Assembly: GCF_002204745.1 (NCBI RefSeq)
Contig: NZ_NIRR01000039.1
Location: forward strand, 1 to 32,011
From: Hymenobacter amundsenii
GTDB lineage: Bacteria; Bacteroidota; Bacteroidia; Cytophagales; Hymenobacteraceae
DNA length: 32,011 nt
Reading direction: 5' to 3'
Shown here piece by piece: positions 1 through 9,107 of the stretch. Made by a program: the position numbers and the translations under genes. A model generated the notes under the pieces. That model had not been told where the DNA came from, did not search any database, and saw only the letters and a program-made list of their open reading frames with translations. Position 1 is the stretch's first letter. Every line of letters begins with the position of its first letter.

Positions 1-757
1 GACCATGGAGCAGCTGGAGCAGCGCCAGGCCGAACTGGCCCAGGCCCTGGCCGCCGAGCGCGAGTTGGGCGAGCTCAAGTCGCGCTTCGTGAGCATGGCT
101 TCGCACGAGTTCCGGACCCCGCTCACGGCCGTGCTCACCTCGGCTGCGCTCATCGGCAAGTACCCCGGCACCGACCAGCAGGCCCAGCGCGCGCGCCACC
201 TGGGGCGCATCGAAGCCTCCGTCAACCACCTGAACGCCATCCTGGAGGAGTTTCTCTCCGTCGGCCGCATTGAGGAAGGCATGATGGCGGCGCAGGCCAC
301 CACTTTCGATCTGGCCGCGCTGCTCACCGAAACCCTGGCCGACGTGGAGAGCCTGCGCAAGCCCGGCCAAACCATCGTGCAACTGGTAGAGTGGGACGGC
401 CCGGTGCACCTCGACGCCTCGTTGCTGCGCAAAATTCTGGTCAACCTGCTCTCCAACGCCCTCAAGTATTCGGGCGACAACGCGGTGGTTACAGTGCGGG
501 CCAACTGCCCCGGCCAGCAGCTGGTGCTGAGCGTGGAAGACCAGGGCGTGGGCATTTCCGAGGAAGACCAGACGCATTTGTTCGAGCGGTTTTTCCGGGC
601 CCGCAGCGTTAGTACCGTGCCCGGCACCGGGCTGGGCCTCTACATTATTGCCAAGTACCTGGAGCTGATGGGGGGCACCATTGCCTTGCGCAGCACTTTG
701 GGTCAGGGCACCACCGTCACTGTCACCATTCCCTATGAAAACGATTCTGCTCATTGA
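1..757 (+). CDS. Sensor histidine kinase, C-terminal part (5' end outside window)
   Basis: The reading frame is open to the left edge, so this is probably the 3' end of a longer, perhaps PAS-containing, kinase; the first ATG inside the window is at 5. Counting from that ATG, a short coiled-coil segment (1-25) leads into a HisKA domain with the H-box SMASHEFRTPL, phosphoacceptor His34. A HATPase_c domain follows with N-box NLLSNALKYSG, G1 box EDQGVGIS and G2 box GTGLGLYI. It should autophosphorylate and pass phosphate to a receiver domain. Its last 23 bp overlap the start of the next gene, a receiver-CRP fusion, so the two are very probably translationally coupled cognate partners. No membrane segment is visible in the part present. 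The kinase assignment is secure; the input signal cannot be seen here. Confidence 0.9.
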   Translation, partial: TMEQLEQRQAELAQALAAERELGELKSRFVSMASHEFRTPLTAVLTSAALIGKYPGTDQQAQRARHLGRIEASVNHLNAILEEFLSVGRIEEGMMAAQATTFDLAALLTETLADVESLRKPGQTIVQLVEWDGPVHLDASLLRKILVNLLSNALKYSGDNAVVTVRANCPGQQLVLSVEDQGVGISEEDQTHLFERFFRARSVSTVPGTGLGLYIIAKYLELMGGTIALRSTLGQGTTVTVTIPYENDSAH

Positions 758-1786
758 GGACGATGCCTTCATCCGCGAGAACACGGCCGAGCTGCTCACG
801 CTCACCGGCTACACCGTGCGCACGGCCGTTAACGGTAAAACGGGGGTGGAAAACGCCCTGGCCGACCGGCCCGACCTGGTTATCTGCGACATCATGATGC
901 CGGTGCTCGACGGCTTCGGGGTGCTGCACATCTTCAACCAGAACCCGCAGCTGGCGGGCGTGCCGTTCATTTTCCTGACCGCCAAAACCGAGCGCGCCGA
1001 CCAGCGCCGGGGCATGGAGCTGGGCGCCGACGACTACCTGACCAAGCCGTTCAGCGAAACCGAGCTGCTCAGCGCCGTCAGTGGCCGCCTCGACCGGTTT
1101 CAGCACCTGCAACCCGACTACGACCTGCAGGCCGGCGGCCTGCACGCGTTTCTCGACGATGCCCGCGCCGTGGGCAGTCTGGACGGCCTGACGGTGGAGC
1201 GCAAGGCCCACCCGGTGCGCCGCAAGCAGGATATTTACTTGGAAGGCGATGAGCCCGCGCGGGTGTATTTCGTGCAGAGCGGCCGCGTGAAAACCGTGAA
1301 AACCACGGAGGCCGGCAAGGAGCTGATTACCGGTTTCTACGGCCCCGGCGAGTTCTTCGGCTACCTGGCCCTGCTGGGCCAGACGCTGCACACCGACTCG
1401 GCCGTGGCGTCGACGATTCGGAGCTGGTTTATATCGCGCCGGACGATTTTTCGCAGCTGCTACTGCGCAACGCCGCCGTGGGCGAGCAGTTCATCCGGCT
1501 GCTGGCGGGCCGTGTGAGCGAGCGGGAGCAGCAGCTGCTGGTGATGGCCTACAGCTCGCTGCGCCGCCGCGTGGCCGAAACCCTGCTGCGCCTGTACGAG
1601 CCCACCGCCGCCGACCCGGAAGCCACTATCCAACTCTCCCGCGAGGACATGGCGGCCATGGTGGGCACGGCGCCCGAGTCGCTGATTCGCACGCTAAGCG
1701 AGTTCAACCAGAATGGCCTGATAGAGCTGACCCCGGGCCACATCCGGGTGGTGCAGCCCGACAAGCTGCGCTACGCGCATTGGTAG
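735..1786 (+). pseudogene. Response regulator: receiver + cNMP-binding + CRP-type HTH, split by a -1 frameshift
   Basis: The start is ATG at 735, inside the end of the kinase gene. Residues 1-120 are a CheY-like receiver (acidic pair E8/D9/D10, phosphoacceptor D52 in CDIMMP, K104 in LTKPF). A cyclic-nucleotide-binding-like beta-roll follows (about 135-230, with YLEGDEPARVYFVQSGRV), then a CRP-type winged HTH (REDMAAMVGTAPESLIRTL). No FNR-type cysteine cluster is seen, so sensing is probably via phosphorylation. The frame changes from 735-1409 to about 1412-1786: codons run GCC GTG GCG up to 1409, then resume one base early at GAC GAT (1412), consistent with loss of one base. As written, translation ends at 1517 without the HTH. 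The frame either side is well conserved, so a sequencing error or a recent mutation is likely. Recognition-helix residues E..R suit a TGA-type half-site. Confidence 0.85.
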
Positions 1787-1824
1787 GCGGCACCAGTAGC
1801 AGCGGGGCAGGGAGTTTGCATAAA

Positions 1825-1860
1825 AGGCCCTTAACGCATGGATTCACACGTTAAGGGCCT
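1825..1860 (-). terminator. Hairpin terminator, probably for the leftward ldhA transcript
   Basis: A perfect 12-bp inverted repeat (AGGCCCTTAACG at 1825-1836, its complement at 1849-1860) encloses a 12-nt loop. Read on the - strand the hairpin is followed by TTTTA, which fits an intrinsic terminator for ldhA, whose stop is about 137 bp upstream on that strand. On the + strand the downstream bases are AAAATC, so it is a weaker terminator for the response-regulator gene, although the hairpin itself may still protect that 3' end. Confidence 0.65.
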
Positions 1861-1996
1861 AAAATCAAGCGGCTATTTCGGCGCTGTGCGCCGGCGCTTT
1901 GAACAGGTTTCAACGGGGCTATACTATAGCGTGGGGCCGGGTTCGGGGCCTGGTACGCAGGGCCAGCGAGCAAAAAAGCGGGCACCGGGCGCGCCC

Positions 1997-3022
1997 TCAG
2001 ACTGGCGTCTCGACCAGGACTGCGGGAGCCGGAAGCAGCTCGTTGGGCGGCGTTTGCCCGTCGAGCCAGTAGCCCAGCGTAGCCAGAGCGGTGGAGGCAA
2101 TATTGGTCAGGGCCTCCTGGGTGAGAAACCCCTGGTGGCCGGTAACCAGCACGTTGGGGCAGGCCAGCAGCTGGGTCAGCAGGCCATCTTGGGAAGGCTG
2201 CTGAGAGTGGTCGTTGAAGAACAGCCCCTTTTCGTGCTCGTACACGTCCAGGCCCAGGTAGCCGAGTTGGCCCGATTTGAGGGCCGCCAGCGCCGCCTGC
2301 GTATCGAGCAGCGCCCCCCGGCCGGTGTTGATGAGCATCACGCCCCGTTTCATTTGCGCCAGTCGCGGCCCGTCGATAATGTGGTAGGTGGCGGGCGTGA
2401 GCGGGGCGTGCAGCGAAATAATATCGGATTCGGCGCAGAGCGTGTCCAGGGCAACGTATTCCAGTTCGTAGCGCCGGGTCAGGGCCGGGTCGGGCTGGAT
2501 GTCGTGGCCCAGCAGGCGGCAGCCGAAGCCGTGCAGCAGCCCCGCCAGCGTAGCGCCGATGGTGCCGCACCCGACAATGCCCACGGTTTTGCCATGCAGG
2601 TCGAAGCCCACGAGGTTATCGAGCCGAAAATCCCCGCGAATCATTTGCGCCCTGGCCTGCCGCAGCTGGCGGTTGAGGGCCAGCATAAGGGCCAGCGCGT
2701 GCTCGGCAATGGCGTAGGGCGAGTAGTGCGGCACGTTGGCCACGCGCAGCCCCAGCCGGTGGGCGGCTAGCAAATCCACTTGGTCGTGGCCGGCGGCGCG
2801 CACCAGCAGGTAGCGCACGCCCACTTCCCACAGCCGCGCCAGCACTGGCACCGAAGCATCATCGTTGACGAAAATAGCCACGGCGGGGCTGCTCGCTGCC
2901 TGTCCGGCCGTGGCCAGGGTTAGGGGAGCGTCCACAAAGTGCAACTCGTGGCCGTCGGCGGCGGCGGCCTGCGTGAGGTAGGGGCGCTCGAAAGCGTAGG
3001 CACTGAAAACGGTAATATCCAT
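1997..3022 (-). CDS. ldhA: D-lactate dehydrogenase (2-hydroxyacid dehydrogenase family)
   Basis: Protein of 341 aa that should reduce pyruvate to D-lactate with NADH in the cytoplasm, regenerating NAD+ during fermentation. The Rossmann dinucleotide motif VGIVGCGTIG lies at about 147-156. The family's catalytic Arg, Glu and His are visible as R235 (INTGRGALLD), E264 (DVYEHEKGLFF) and H296 (VTGHQGFL). The stretch YEHEKGLFFND followed by TGHQGFLT is characteristic of fermentative LdhA rather than of glycerate or phosphoglycerate dehydrogenases. Length is normal for the family. ATG at 3022 is the only sensible start. It is transcribed divergently from the universal stress protein gene, and the shared upstream region holds an FNR-like dyad. 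This context supports a low-oxygen role. Confidence 0.9.
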   Translation of the reverse strand: MDITVFSAYAFERPYLTQAAAADGHELHFVDAPLTLATAGQAASSPAVAIFVNDDASVPVLARLWEVGVRYLLVRAAGHDQVDLLAAHRLGLRVANVPHYSPYAIAEHALALMLALNRQLRQARAQMIRGDFRLDNLVGFDLHGKTVGIVGCGTIGATLAGLLHGFGCRLLGHDIQPDPALTRRYELEYVALDTLCAESDIISLHAPLTPATYHIIDGPRLAQMKRGVMLINTGRGALLDTQAALAALKSGQLGYLGLDVYEHEKGLFFNDHSQQPSQDGLLTQLLACPNVLVTGHQGFLTQEALTNIASTALATLGYWLDGQTPPNELLPAPAVLVETPV

Positions 3023-3176
3023 GCAAAAGAGAAACGTAGCGTTACCATCTCCTCAGGGGCGGTAGCGTTGATTGACAAGGGCCGCGGCGGCGTGTCAGCG
3101 CCAACTCCGGGTGGGGAGGCGAATGGCCAGTCTGGCCGGTCCGGCACAACATTCCGGAAAATCAGCTACCCTGCCT

Positions 3177-3203
3177 ATGATCAAAATCAGGGATCCACCT
3201 GAC
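3177..3203. promoter_or_regulatory. FNR/CRP-type operator candidate between ldhA and usp
   Basis: The dyad TGAT-CAAA-ATCA at 3178-3189 matches the core of the FNR/FixK box (TTGAT-N4-ATCAA) except in the outermost bases. It overlaps a second dyad, TCAGG-N6-CCTGA, at 3187-3202. It lies about 75 bp before the usp start and about 155 bp before the ldhA start. Its position next to a CRP-fold response regulator gene makes regulation by that protein plausible. A related element with the same spacing lies at 4117-4143. Confidence 0.5.
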
Positions 3204-3263
3204 CTCGCGCATGGGCTGTAGCGGGACGCGTGTGCTTCTTGCCGGTACCATTTTGCCTTTGCC

Positions 3264-4085
3264 ATGACCTCTACACTGCTTGTGCTCACCGACTTTTTTA
3301 AAGCGGCCGACCGCGCCCTCGACTATGCAACCAATCTGGCCGAGCCGCTCGGAGCCCGCCTGGTGCTGCTCCACGTGCGCCGCGACGCTCTGCTCGACCC
3401 CGAGCGGTTCATCAGCGGCCTTTCTAATCTCAACCGGGAAGCCATTGACCTGGTAATGAATCGGCTGGCTGGCAACCTGGCGGTGCCCGTGGTGGCCGAA
3501 GTGGGCCACGGCCAAGTAGCCGACGCCGTGGCGGATGCTATAACGCGCCACCACCCGGCCCTGGTGGTGCTGGGCCGCCCCGACTATGAGGACATTCCCG
3601 AAGTGATGGTACACACCACTGCCCTCGACATACTGCGCACCAGCCCGCGCCCCCTGCTTGTAGTACCACACAACGTGACGGCCAACTCCCTGCCGCGGCG
3701 GGTGCTATTGGCCGCCGACGGCGAGCCGTTCAGCCTGGGGCCCTACGCCGGCCCAGCCCGGCAGATACTGACCGCGCTGCATGCCGAGCTAACCGTGTTA
3801 CACGTGGCGCCCAAACCCGACCCAGCCGCATTGGCCGGGGCCCTGGCATTGGTGGTACGCACCGGCCTGACGGTAGACCTGCCGACCCCCGTACTGGGCG
3901 CCAGTCAGGTGGCTGAGGACCCTGCCGAGGGAATTCTGCAACTGGCCCAGCCCGCCGACTATGACCTCGTAGTGCTGATCGCCCGCCCGCGCAGCTTTCT
4001 GGGTAGCTTGTTTCACCGCAGCGTAACGGCCCGGGTGCTGCTGCGCAGTCCCGTGCCCGTGTTGATTCTGCCCGCAACGAACTGA
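3264..4085 (+). CDS. Universal stress protein with two tandem UspA domains
   Basis: Protein of 273 aa. The first Usp domain (1-135) begins TLLVLTDFFKAADRALDYA and ends with LRTSPRPLLVVPH; the second (about 145-273) ends with FHRSVTARVLLRSPVPVLIL. Each half shows the Rossmann-like pattern of the family, and two-domain Usp proteins of this size are common in Bacteroidota. The classical ATP-binding pattern G-x2-G-x9-G(S/T) is not clear in either half, so nucleotide binding is uncertain. The start is the ATG at 3264, preceded by a T-rich leader with no Shine-Dalgarno sequence. Usp genes are often induced under oxygen limitation and other stress; here the gene sits beside ldhA, a CRP-type regulator and an FNR-like dyad. 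The exact function is unknown. Confidence 0.9.
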   Translation: MTSTLLVLTDFFKAADRALDYATNLAEPLGARLVLLHVRRDALLDPERFISGLSNLNREAIDLVMNRLAGNLAVPVVAEVGHGQVADAVADAITRHHPALVVLGRPDYEDIPEVMVHTTALDILRTSPRPLLVVPHNVTANSLPRRVLLAADGEPFSLGPYAGPARQILTALHAELTVLHVAPKPDPAALAGALALVVRTGLTVDLPTPVLGASQVAEDPAEGILQLAQPADYDLVVLIARPRSFLGSLFHRSVTARVLLRSPVPVLILPATN

Positions 4086-4116
4086 CCAGCATGCGTCCCG
4101 AGTTGAGGCCACCGGC

Positions 4117-4143
4117 ATGATCAGAATTACAGGTCGGCCTGAT
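4117..4143. promoter_or_regulatory. Second copy of the FNR-like element, downstream of usp
   Basis: This 27-bp stretch matches 19 of 27 positions of the element at 3177-3203. It contains TGAT-CAGA-ATTA (one mismatch in the dyad) and CAGG-N4-CCTG in the same phase. It lies 32 bp after the usp stop, pointing into a region now occupied by a decayed transposase. It may be the operator of a gene that the insertion displaced or destroyed. Confidence 0.35.
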
Positions 4144-4250
4144 GTCTTGTCCTAAAATTTAGTACTCGTTTTGATGGACAATCCTGAGAGGGGCAGTGAG
4201 GGAATGAAATCTGCCTGCTTAAGGTGGAAGCGGTTCAGTAAATCTGTTCA

Positions 4251-4918
4251 GTGAGCAAAGTTCAGCCAAGGCAGCCTTGCCAATGGCGCAGCCTGCCAGC
4301 TTGTTTTCCGCCCTCGTCGGCGGTGTACTACTGGTTTGCCCACTGGCAAAGCACCGGCACCTTGCAACAGCTCAACGAGGCCAGCAACCGCGCCGACTGG
4401 CTGGGTGCCGTCGGCTACCCACCCCGTCGCTGGCGCTGGTCGATGCTCAAAGCGTCAAATTGGCCCCGCGCCTGGGCCAGCAGCGGAGCCTCGACGCCCA
4501 CAAGCGCGTCAGCGGCAAGTGCTCTGCGACACGAGCGGACGCATTTGGCGCTTGCATGTGCACGCGCCAAATGCGCCACGATAGCCGGGCGGCCCGGCCC
4601 TTACGGCCCACCCCCACGCGACTGCGGCCCGCCTGGGCCAGCGGGCTCCGCAGGGTGCCGATCGACCTAAGCCTAATGCGGGCAATTCGCCCAGCATGTG
4701 CAGGCCCTGGGCTGGCAGCATCAGGTGGCCAGTCGGCCGCCCAGTGCCACGCGCGGGTTTGTCCCGGTGGCCCAGCGCTGGGTCGTGGAGCGCACCTTCG
4801 CCTGGCTCAATTACTTTCGCCGGCTCGCCATGGGTCACGAGCGCACAGCAGCCAGCCATGCCGCGTGGCTGCCGGTCGCCAACTTGACCATGACCTTGCG
4901 CCGAGCAACAGCCCACTA
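4251..4918 (+). pseudogene. Decayed IS5-type (IS427-like) DDE transposase
   Basis: Fragments of one transposase appear in all three + frames. The first is CQWRSLPACFPPSSAVYYWF and HWQSTGTLQQLNE (frame of 4251). The DDE-site segment LALVDAQSVK with SLDAHKRVSGK (about 4430-4520) is one frame away, VLCDTSGRIWRLHVHA (about 4515-4565) is in the third frame, and the C-terminal signature RWVVERTFAWLNYFRRLA (about 4770-4830) ends at the stop near 4918. At least four frame changes and a missing N-terminus of about 45 residues mean it cannot be functional. The DDE aspartates and the glutamate of VERTFAW are still recognisable. The right end may lie near TTCCCAAACACGCGC (4920-4934), which resembles ends of such elements. 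I could not find a matching left inverted repeat. Confidence 0.8.
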
Positions 4919-4947
4919 ATTCCCAAACACGCGCTTAGTTATTCCCC

Positions 4948-5361
4948 TCATGATTGGCCAAAATGCTCTTGTAGCACCTGGGTAATTTTCTCACGGGTGA
5001 GGGGTTTGGTCAGGTAACCGGCAATGGGTAGGCCCTGCATTTTTGCCACGTCCACCGCATTGAGCGAGGTGGTGAGCATGATGATAACCACCGTGGGGTT
5101 CTCCCGCTCGGGACGCTGAGCATAGGCCTGCAAAAACTCGAAACCGTTCATGATGGGCATTTTCATGTCGAGCAAGATGAGGGCCGGGCAGGTGGGCGAG
5201 CTGGGTGCCTTACAGTGGTTGTGCAGCAGGTCGAGGGCCTGCTGGCCATTGCCAGCCACTAGCACGGCGTCGCTGACGGCCATGCGCCGGAGCAGGGTTT
5301 GGTTGAGGAAGTTGGTCGTCTCGTCGTCGTCGACGAGCAGGGTGCAGGAAATGGCAGCCAT
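4948..5361 (-). CDS. Single-domain response regulator (CheY-like receiver)
   Basis: Protein of 137 aa consisting only of a receiver domain: acidic cluster D11/D12/D13 (LLVDDDETT), phosphoacceptor D65 (LILLDMKMPIMNGFEF), Thr in IIMLTTS and K119 (YLTKPLT). No output domain follows, so it probably acts by protein contact or as a phosphorelay carrier. It starts 4 bp after the stop of the multi-PAS histidine kinase on the same strand, so the pair forms an operon and the kinase is the obvious phosphodonor. The insertion of a short segment before the phosphoacceptor (KAPSSPTCPA) is typical of Rcp1-like receivers paired with phytochrome- or PAS-type kinases. The target is not visible here. Confidence 0.92.
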   Translation of the reverse strand: MAAISCTLLVDDDETTNFLNQTLLRRMAVSDAVLVAGNGQQALDLLHNHCKAPSSPTCPALILLDMKMPIMNGFEFLQAYAQRPERENPTVVIIMLTTSLNAVDVAKMQGLPIAGYLTKPLTREKITQVLQEHFGQS

Positions 5362-5365
5362 GCGG

Positions 5366-8321
5366 TCAGGAAGGGAAGGAAGGGATATAGGCGGGAAACT
5401 GGTGCCCGGCCGGGTTGGTGGCGTGGGGCAGGAAGACGAAGAAGGTGGTGCCGGCCCCGAGCTGGCTGTGCACCTCGATGCGGCCGCCAGCGTTTTCGAC
5501 CATGCGGTTAATCATGTAGAGGCCGATGCCCGTGCCCTCGACGTGGTCGTGGAAGCGCTGGAACATGGTGAACAGGCGCGGCAGGTGCTTTTCATCCAGT
5601 CCGAGGCCGTTGTCGTGCACTTCGAGCACGGTGTGGCCCTCGCGCACGTGGGCCCGCACGTCGACGTGGGGCGTGCGGTCGGGGTGGCGGTACTTGACAG
5701 CATTGCTGACCAAGTTGTAAACGATGCTGCGCAGGTTTTTCTCCGAGAAGTGAATGGGGGGCAGAGCCAGCACGTCGACGGTGAACTTCGCGCTGGCGGC
5801 CTCCAGTTGGGGTTGCAGGTCTTGCCGGACATCCTCGACCACATCGGCCAGGTTGACCAGCGTGTTGGCCGGTGCGTGCTCTTTCTGCAGCTTGGAGACT
5901 TCGGTGAGGTGGTCGATGGTGCGCTTGAAGCGCTCCACGGCCTCGAGCATGCGGGCCAGGGTGGGGCCGATTTCCGGGTCCTGGGCCACGGTGGCGGGTA
6001 GCTCTTCCTGCAGTAAGTAAAGCAGGCCCTCGATGTTGGAAATGGGGGCCTTGAGGTCGTGGCTGGCCGTGTAGATGAAGTTGTCCAGGTCCACGTTGGT
6101 GCGGGTGAGCTGATGGTTGCTGTTGCTCAATTCATGGTTAGCTGCCTGCAACTGCTCGTTGAGCTGCTGCACCCGTTTGCGGTCCTGGACTTGGGCGGTC
6201 ACGTCGGTGGCCACGGCTCCCACGCCGGTCACGGTGCCGTCGGCGTCGCGCAGGGGCTGGTACACGAAATTCATGTAGACGGTCTCGTAGGTGTCGCCCC
6301 GGCGCAGCTGGGCCCCGATGCCCTCGGCCACAAAGGCCTCGCCGCTGCTGCGCACCCCGTCGAGCAGTTCCTGGAAGCCCTGGCCCCGGACTTCGGGTAA
6401 GGCCTCCAATAAAGGGCGGCCCAACACCTCGGCGGGGGTGCGCCCCCATAGCTGGGCCACCCGGGGGTTGGCTACTTCCACGATGTACTCGGGCCCCCGA
6501 AAAAGGGCAATGGCCACCGGTGCCTGCTCGAAGAACTCCTGCAGCTGCTGCTCTTGCAGGGCCCGCTGCTGGCGGGCCTGCACTTGGTCAGTGACATCGA
6601 AGGCGAAGATAGAAATACCGGCAATCTGGTCGTTTTCGCGGTACGCCTGGTAGGTAAAGGTGTAATATACCTGCTGCACGGGGCGGCCATCTTCGGCCTG
6701 GAGGCGCATGGGCAGCTCCAGGCCGAAGAAGGTTTCGCCGGTTTGGTACACGCGGTCGAGCTCGGCCAGAAAGCCCGCTTCCCGGGTTTCGGGCAGGGCC
6801 TCGGCCACGGATTTACCAGTGAGCTGGCGCTCGGGAAAGAGTTGCTGGTAGGCCGTATTCACGTATTCGAAGCGGTGCTCCGGACCGCGCAACACGGCTA
6901 CGGCGGCGGGGGTTTCGGCCAGAATGCGGAACATGGCCTCGCGCTCCTGCGCCTGCCGCTGGGCCGCCGCCAGCATGCCGGCCTGCAGGGCTTCGGCCTG
7001 CTGGCGGGCGCGCACTCGGTCGGTGACGTCGACGGCAAAGCTCATCACGCCTTCCATGCCCGGCGGCGTCGAACTTGGGCTGGAAGGTGACGTCGTAGAA
7101 TGCCTCGTGCAGCTCGCCGGTGTGGAAGCGGTCGAGGCGGCGGCTGGATTCGACGACGTGCTCGGGCTGCCCGGTGCGGTAGACGCGGTCGAAGGGTTCG
7201 TGCTGCTCCTCGGGCAGCTCGGGCACGGCTTGGCGGCGGGGCAAGCCGTGCAGTTGGCGGCCGGGCAGCAACTCCTGGGTGCGCGGATGCACCAGGGTCC
7301 AGACGTGGTCGGGGCCCTGAAACAGGTTAATATGGGCCGGGGCCTGGCTGAACAGGCGCACTAGGCGGTTGCGCTGCTCCTCCGCTTCGGCGCGGGCGGC
7401 CTCGGCCTCGCGGGTGCGCTGCTGCACGTGGGTTTCCAATTCCTGGTTAAGCTGCTGCGCCTGCTGGCGGGCATGCACCTGCGCGGTCACGTCGACAGAG
7501 AAGTCGAGCACCCCGTCGATGCGCCCCTGGGCATCGCGCAGCGGCAGGAATACGGCGTTGAGGTACACCTGCTCGGGCTGGCCGGTGGCGGTGAAGTTCA
7601 CCCACAACTCCACTTCCGTGCCGTGGAAGGGCTCGCCCGTGCGGTACACCCCGTCAAGCACGTCGAGGATGCCCCCAGGACCGGCCAGTTCGGGCAGGGC
7701 CTCCCGGACGGGCAGCCCCTCAAACGCGCGGGTGGGGAACAGCCGCCGGTAGCCCGGGTTGACGAGCGTAAATACCTGGTCGGGGCCCTCGTGGACGGCC
7801 ACCTGCGCGGGCAGCTGCATGAGCAGGTCGTAGAAGCGCTGGTGCTGCGCCTCGGCTTCGGCACGCGCGGCCTTCTCGCGGGCCTGGCTCGCGCGCAACG
7901 CTTCTTCCACCGCCGTGCGGGGCTGGTCGTTGCCGTCAGTGAAGTGGACGACCAGCACCTCGCCGGAGCGCTGGGCCACGAGGTCGTAGTAGCCGTCGAG
8001 CTGGTCTTGCTGGTAGAGGTTCTGGCGGCGCTCGACGTGCCCCGACAGAAACGCATCGCGGTAAAACTGGTACACGCCCACCTGTGGAGCGGCCGGAAAG
8101 AGCGTCAGAAACGAGGCGGTGGGCTGCTCGGGCAAGCGCAGCATGCGCTGGGCCGCCGCGTTCAGCCGCACCCAGGCCAGGTCGACGATGGTGATGCCGT
8201 CGGCCGCGTACACGGGCCGCAGCAGCATAATGCCCGCAGGGGAGGTGGTGAACAGCACGTCGGCCATGCCGTCCGGGGGTAGGGCATCGCCCGGCAGCGC
8301 CGGCGCAGCAACAACAGTCAT
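5366..8321 (-). pseudogene. Soluble multi-PAS sensor histidine kinase, interrupted by a +1 frameshift near 7060
   Basis: The composite protein is about 985 aa, starting at the ATG at 8321 (MTVVAAPALPGD). There is no signal peptide or membrane segment, so it should be cytoplasmic. About five PAS-like modules follow one another, linked by repeated helices of the type VDVTAQVHARQQ, then a HisKA domain (IYTASHDLKAPISN, His about residue 754) and a HATPase_c domain (NLVSNAVKYRHP; HDNGLGLD; GTGIGLYM) ending at 5366. The frame breaks after FQPKFDAAG: the - strand reads GCCGCCGGGCATGGAAGG, and one extra base, probably a G of GGG, puts EGVMSFAVDVTD out of frame. As written the upstream part ends at 6813. 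Flanking domains are intact, so error or recent mutation is likely. The downstream receiver gene begins 4 bp after its stop. Confidence 0.85.
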
Positions 8322-9107
8322 GGAAAAACGAATAGCGTGACAGTAAGCGCCGGCAACCCCCGGGGTCAATGGTACGCGTTGCGGATACCCGGCGCTATTT
8401 GCTACCCTTACGGGGTACTGCGGCCGGGTGTTCCCGGGAGCCGGCCGGACGCCTGGGCTTTTCAATGCCGGGCAATCGGCGCCTTTCTCGGGCGTGTCCC
8501 CGTTGCCGCCAGCACTCCAAGCCCCGGCGCGCAGTGCGTGGCCAGTCGATGATGGAACCGCATGGTCCTCGTGGGGAGCCGTTGAACTGGTATTTAGTCA
8601 GCCGATTGGGCTGGCGGCAATCGGGTAGTTTTATCGCGGGGCAGGGGCCAGGCACCAGGAGTGGTACCGGCGGTGGACCTGTGGGCGGTACTCCAGTTAA
8701 TCGAGGATGAGGTCGCTGCGGACAAACTGGGCCAGGAACTCCTGCCCGTAGGCGTTTCGGGCTTTTTAGGCACGCCAGAAACCAGGCGAGCCAATAAATC
8801 GAATCCCGTGAGCTTCGTTGACTGGCTCAACGCAATTCGGCGTAACGCCGCCGTTTGGCTGGCTTTTGCGACGGTATGCCGAAGCAATGGAAACAACGCT
8901 GATTGCTACCATTGTTTCGGGTTAATTGCAGCTCAGTAAGGGGAGCCTTACCGGCGTCAAAGGTTAGATAATTGCAAACCCAAAGCTGGCCAAGCATGCA
9001 GAAGGAAGTAGTTCTCGCTTACAGCCGCACATGAGCCCGGGGTAGTTAAGGCACGACCAAAATGGCCAACAGCAAGGGCTGATCCCGTAAAAAGCTGTTC
9101 AGGCGAG
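8322..9107. other. Gene-poor stretch, no recognisable coding region
   Basis: About 785 bp lie between the start of the PAS kinase gene and the end of the esterase gene. Short open frames exist on both strands (for example 8661-8939 +, 92 codons, and 8594-8896 -), but none has a recognisable domain or signal peptide. The part from about 8760 to 9100 is richer in A+T than the flanking genes. It may contain the kinase promoter (close to 8322) and decayed DNA. I see no tRNA, hairpin terminator or repeat in it. Confidence 0.5.

Noticed and set aside
8661..8939. 92-codon open frame on the + strand in the gene-poor stretch
   Set aside because: No recognisable domain, signal or leader; composition alone does not support a gene.
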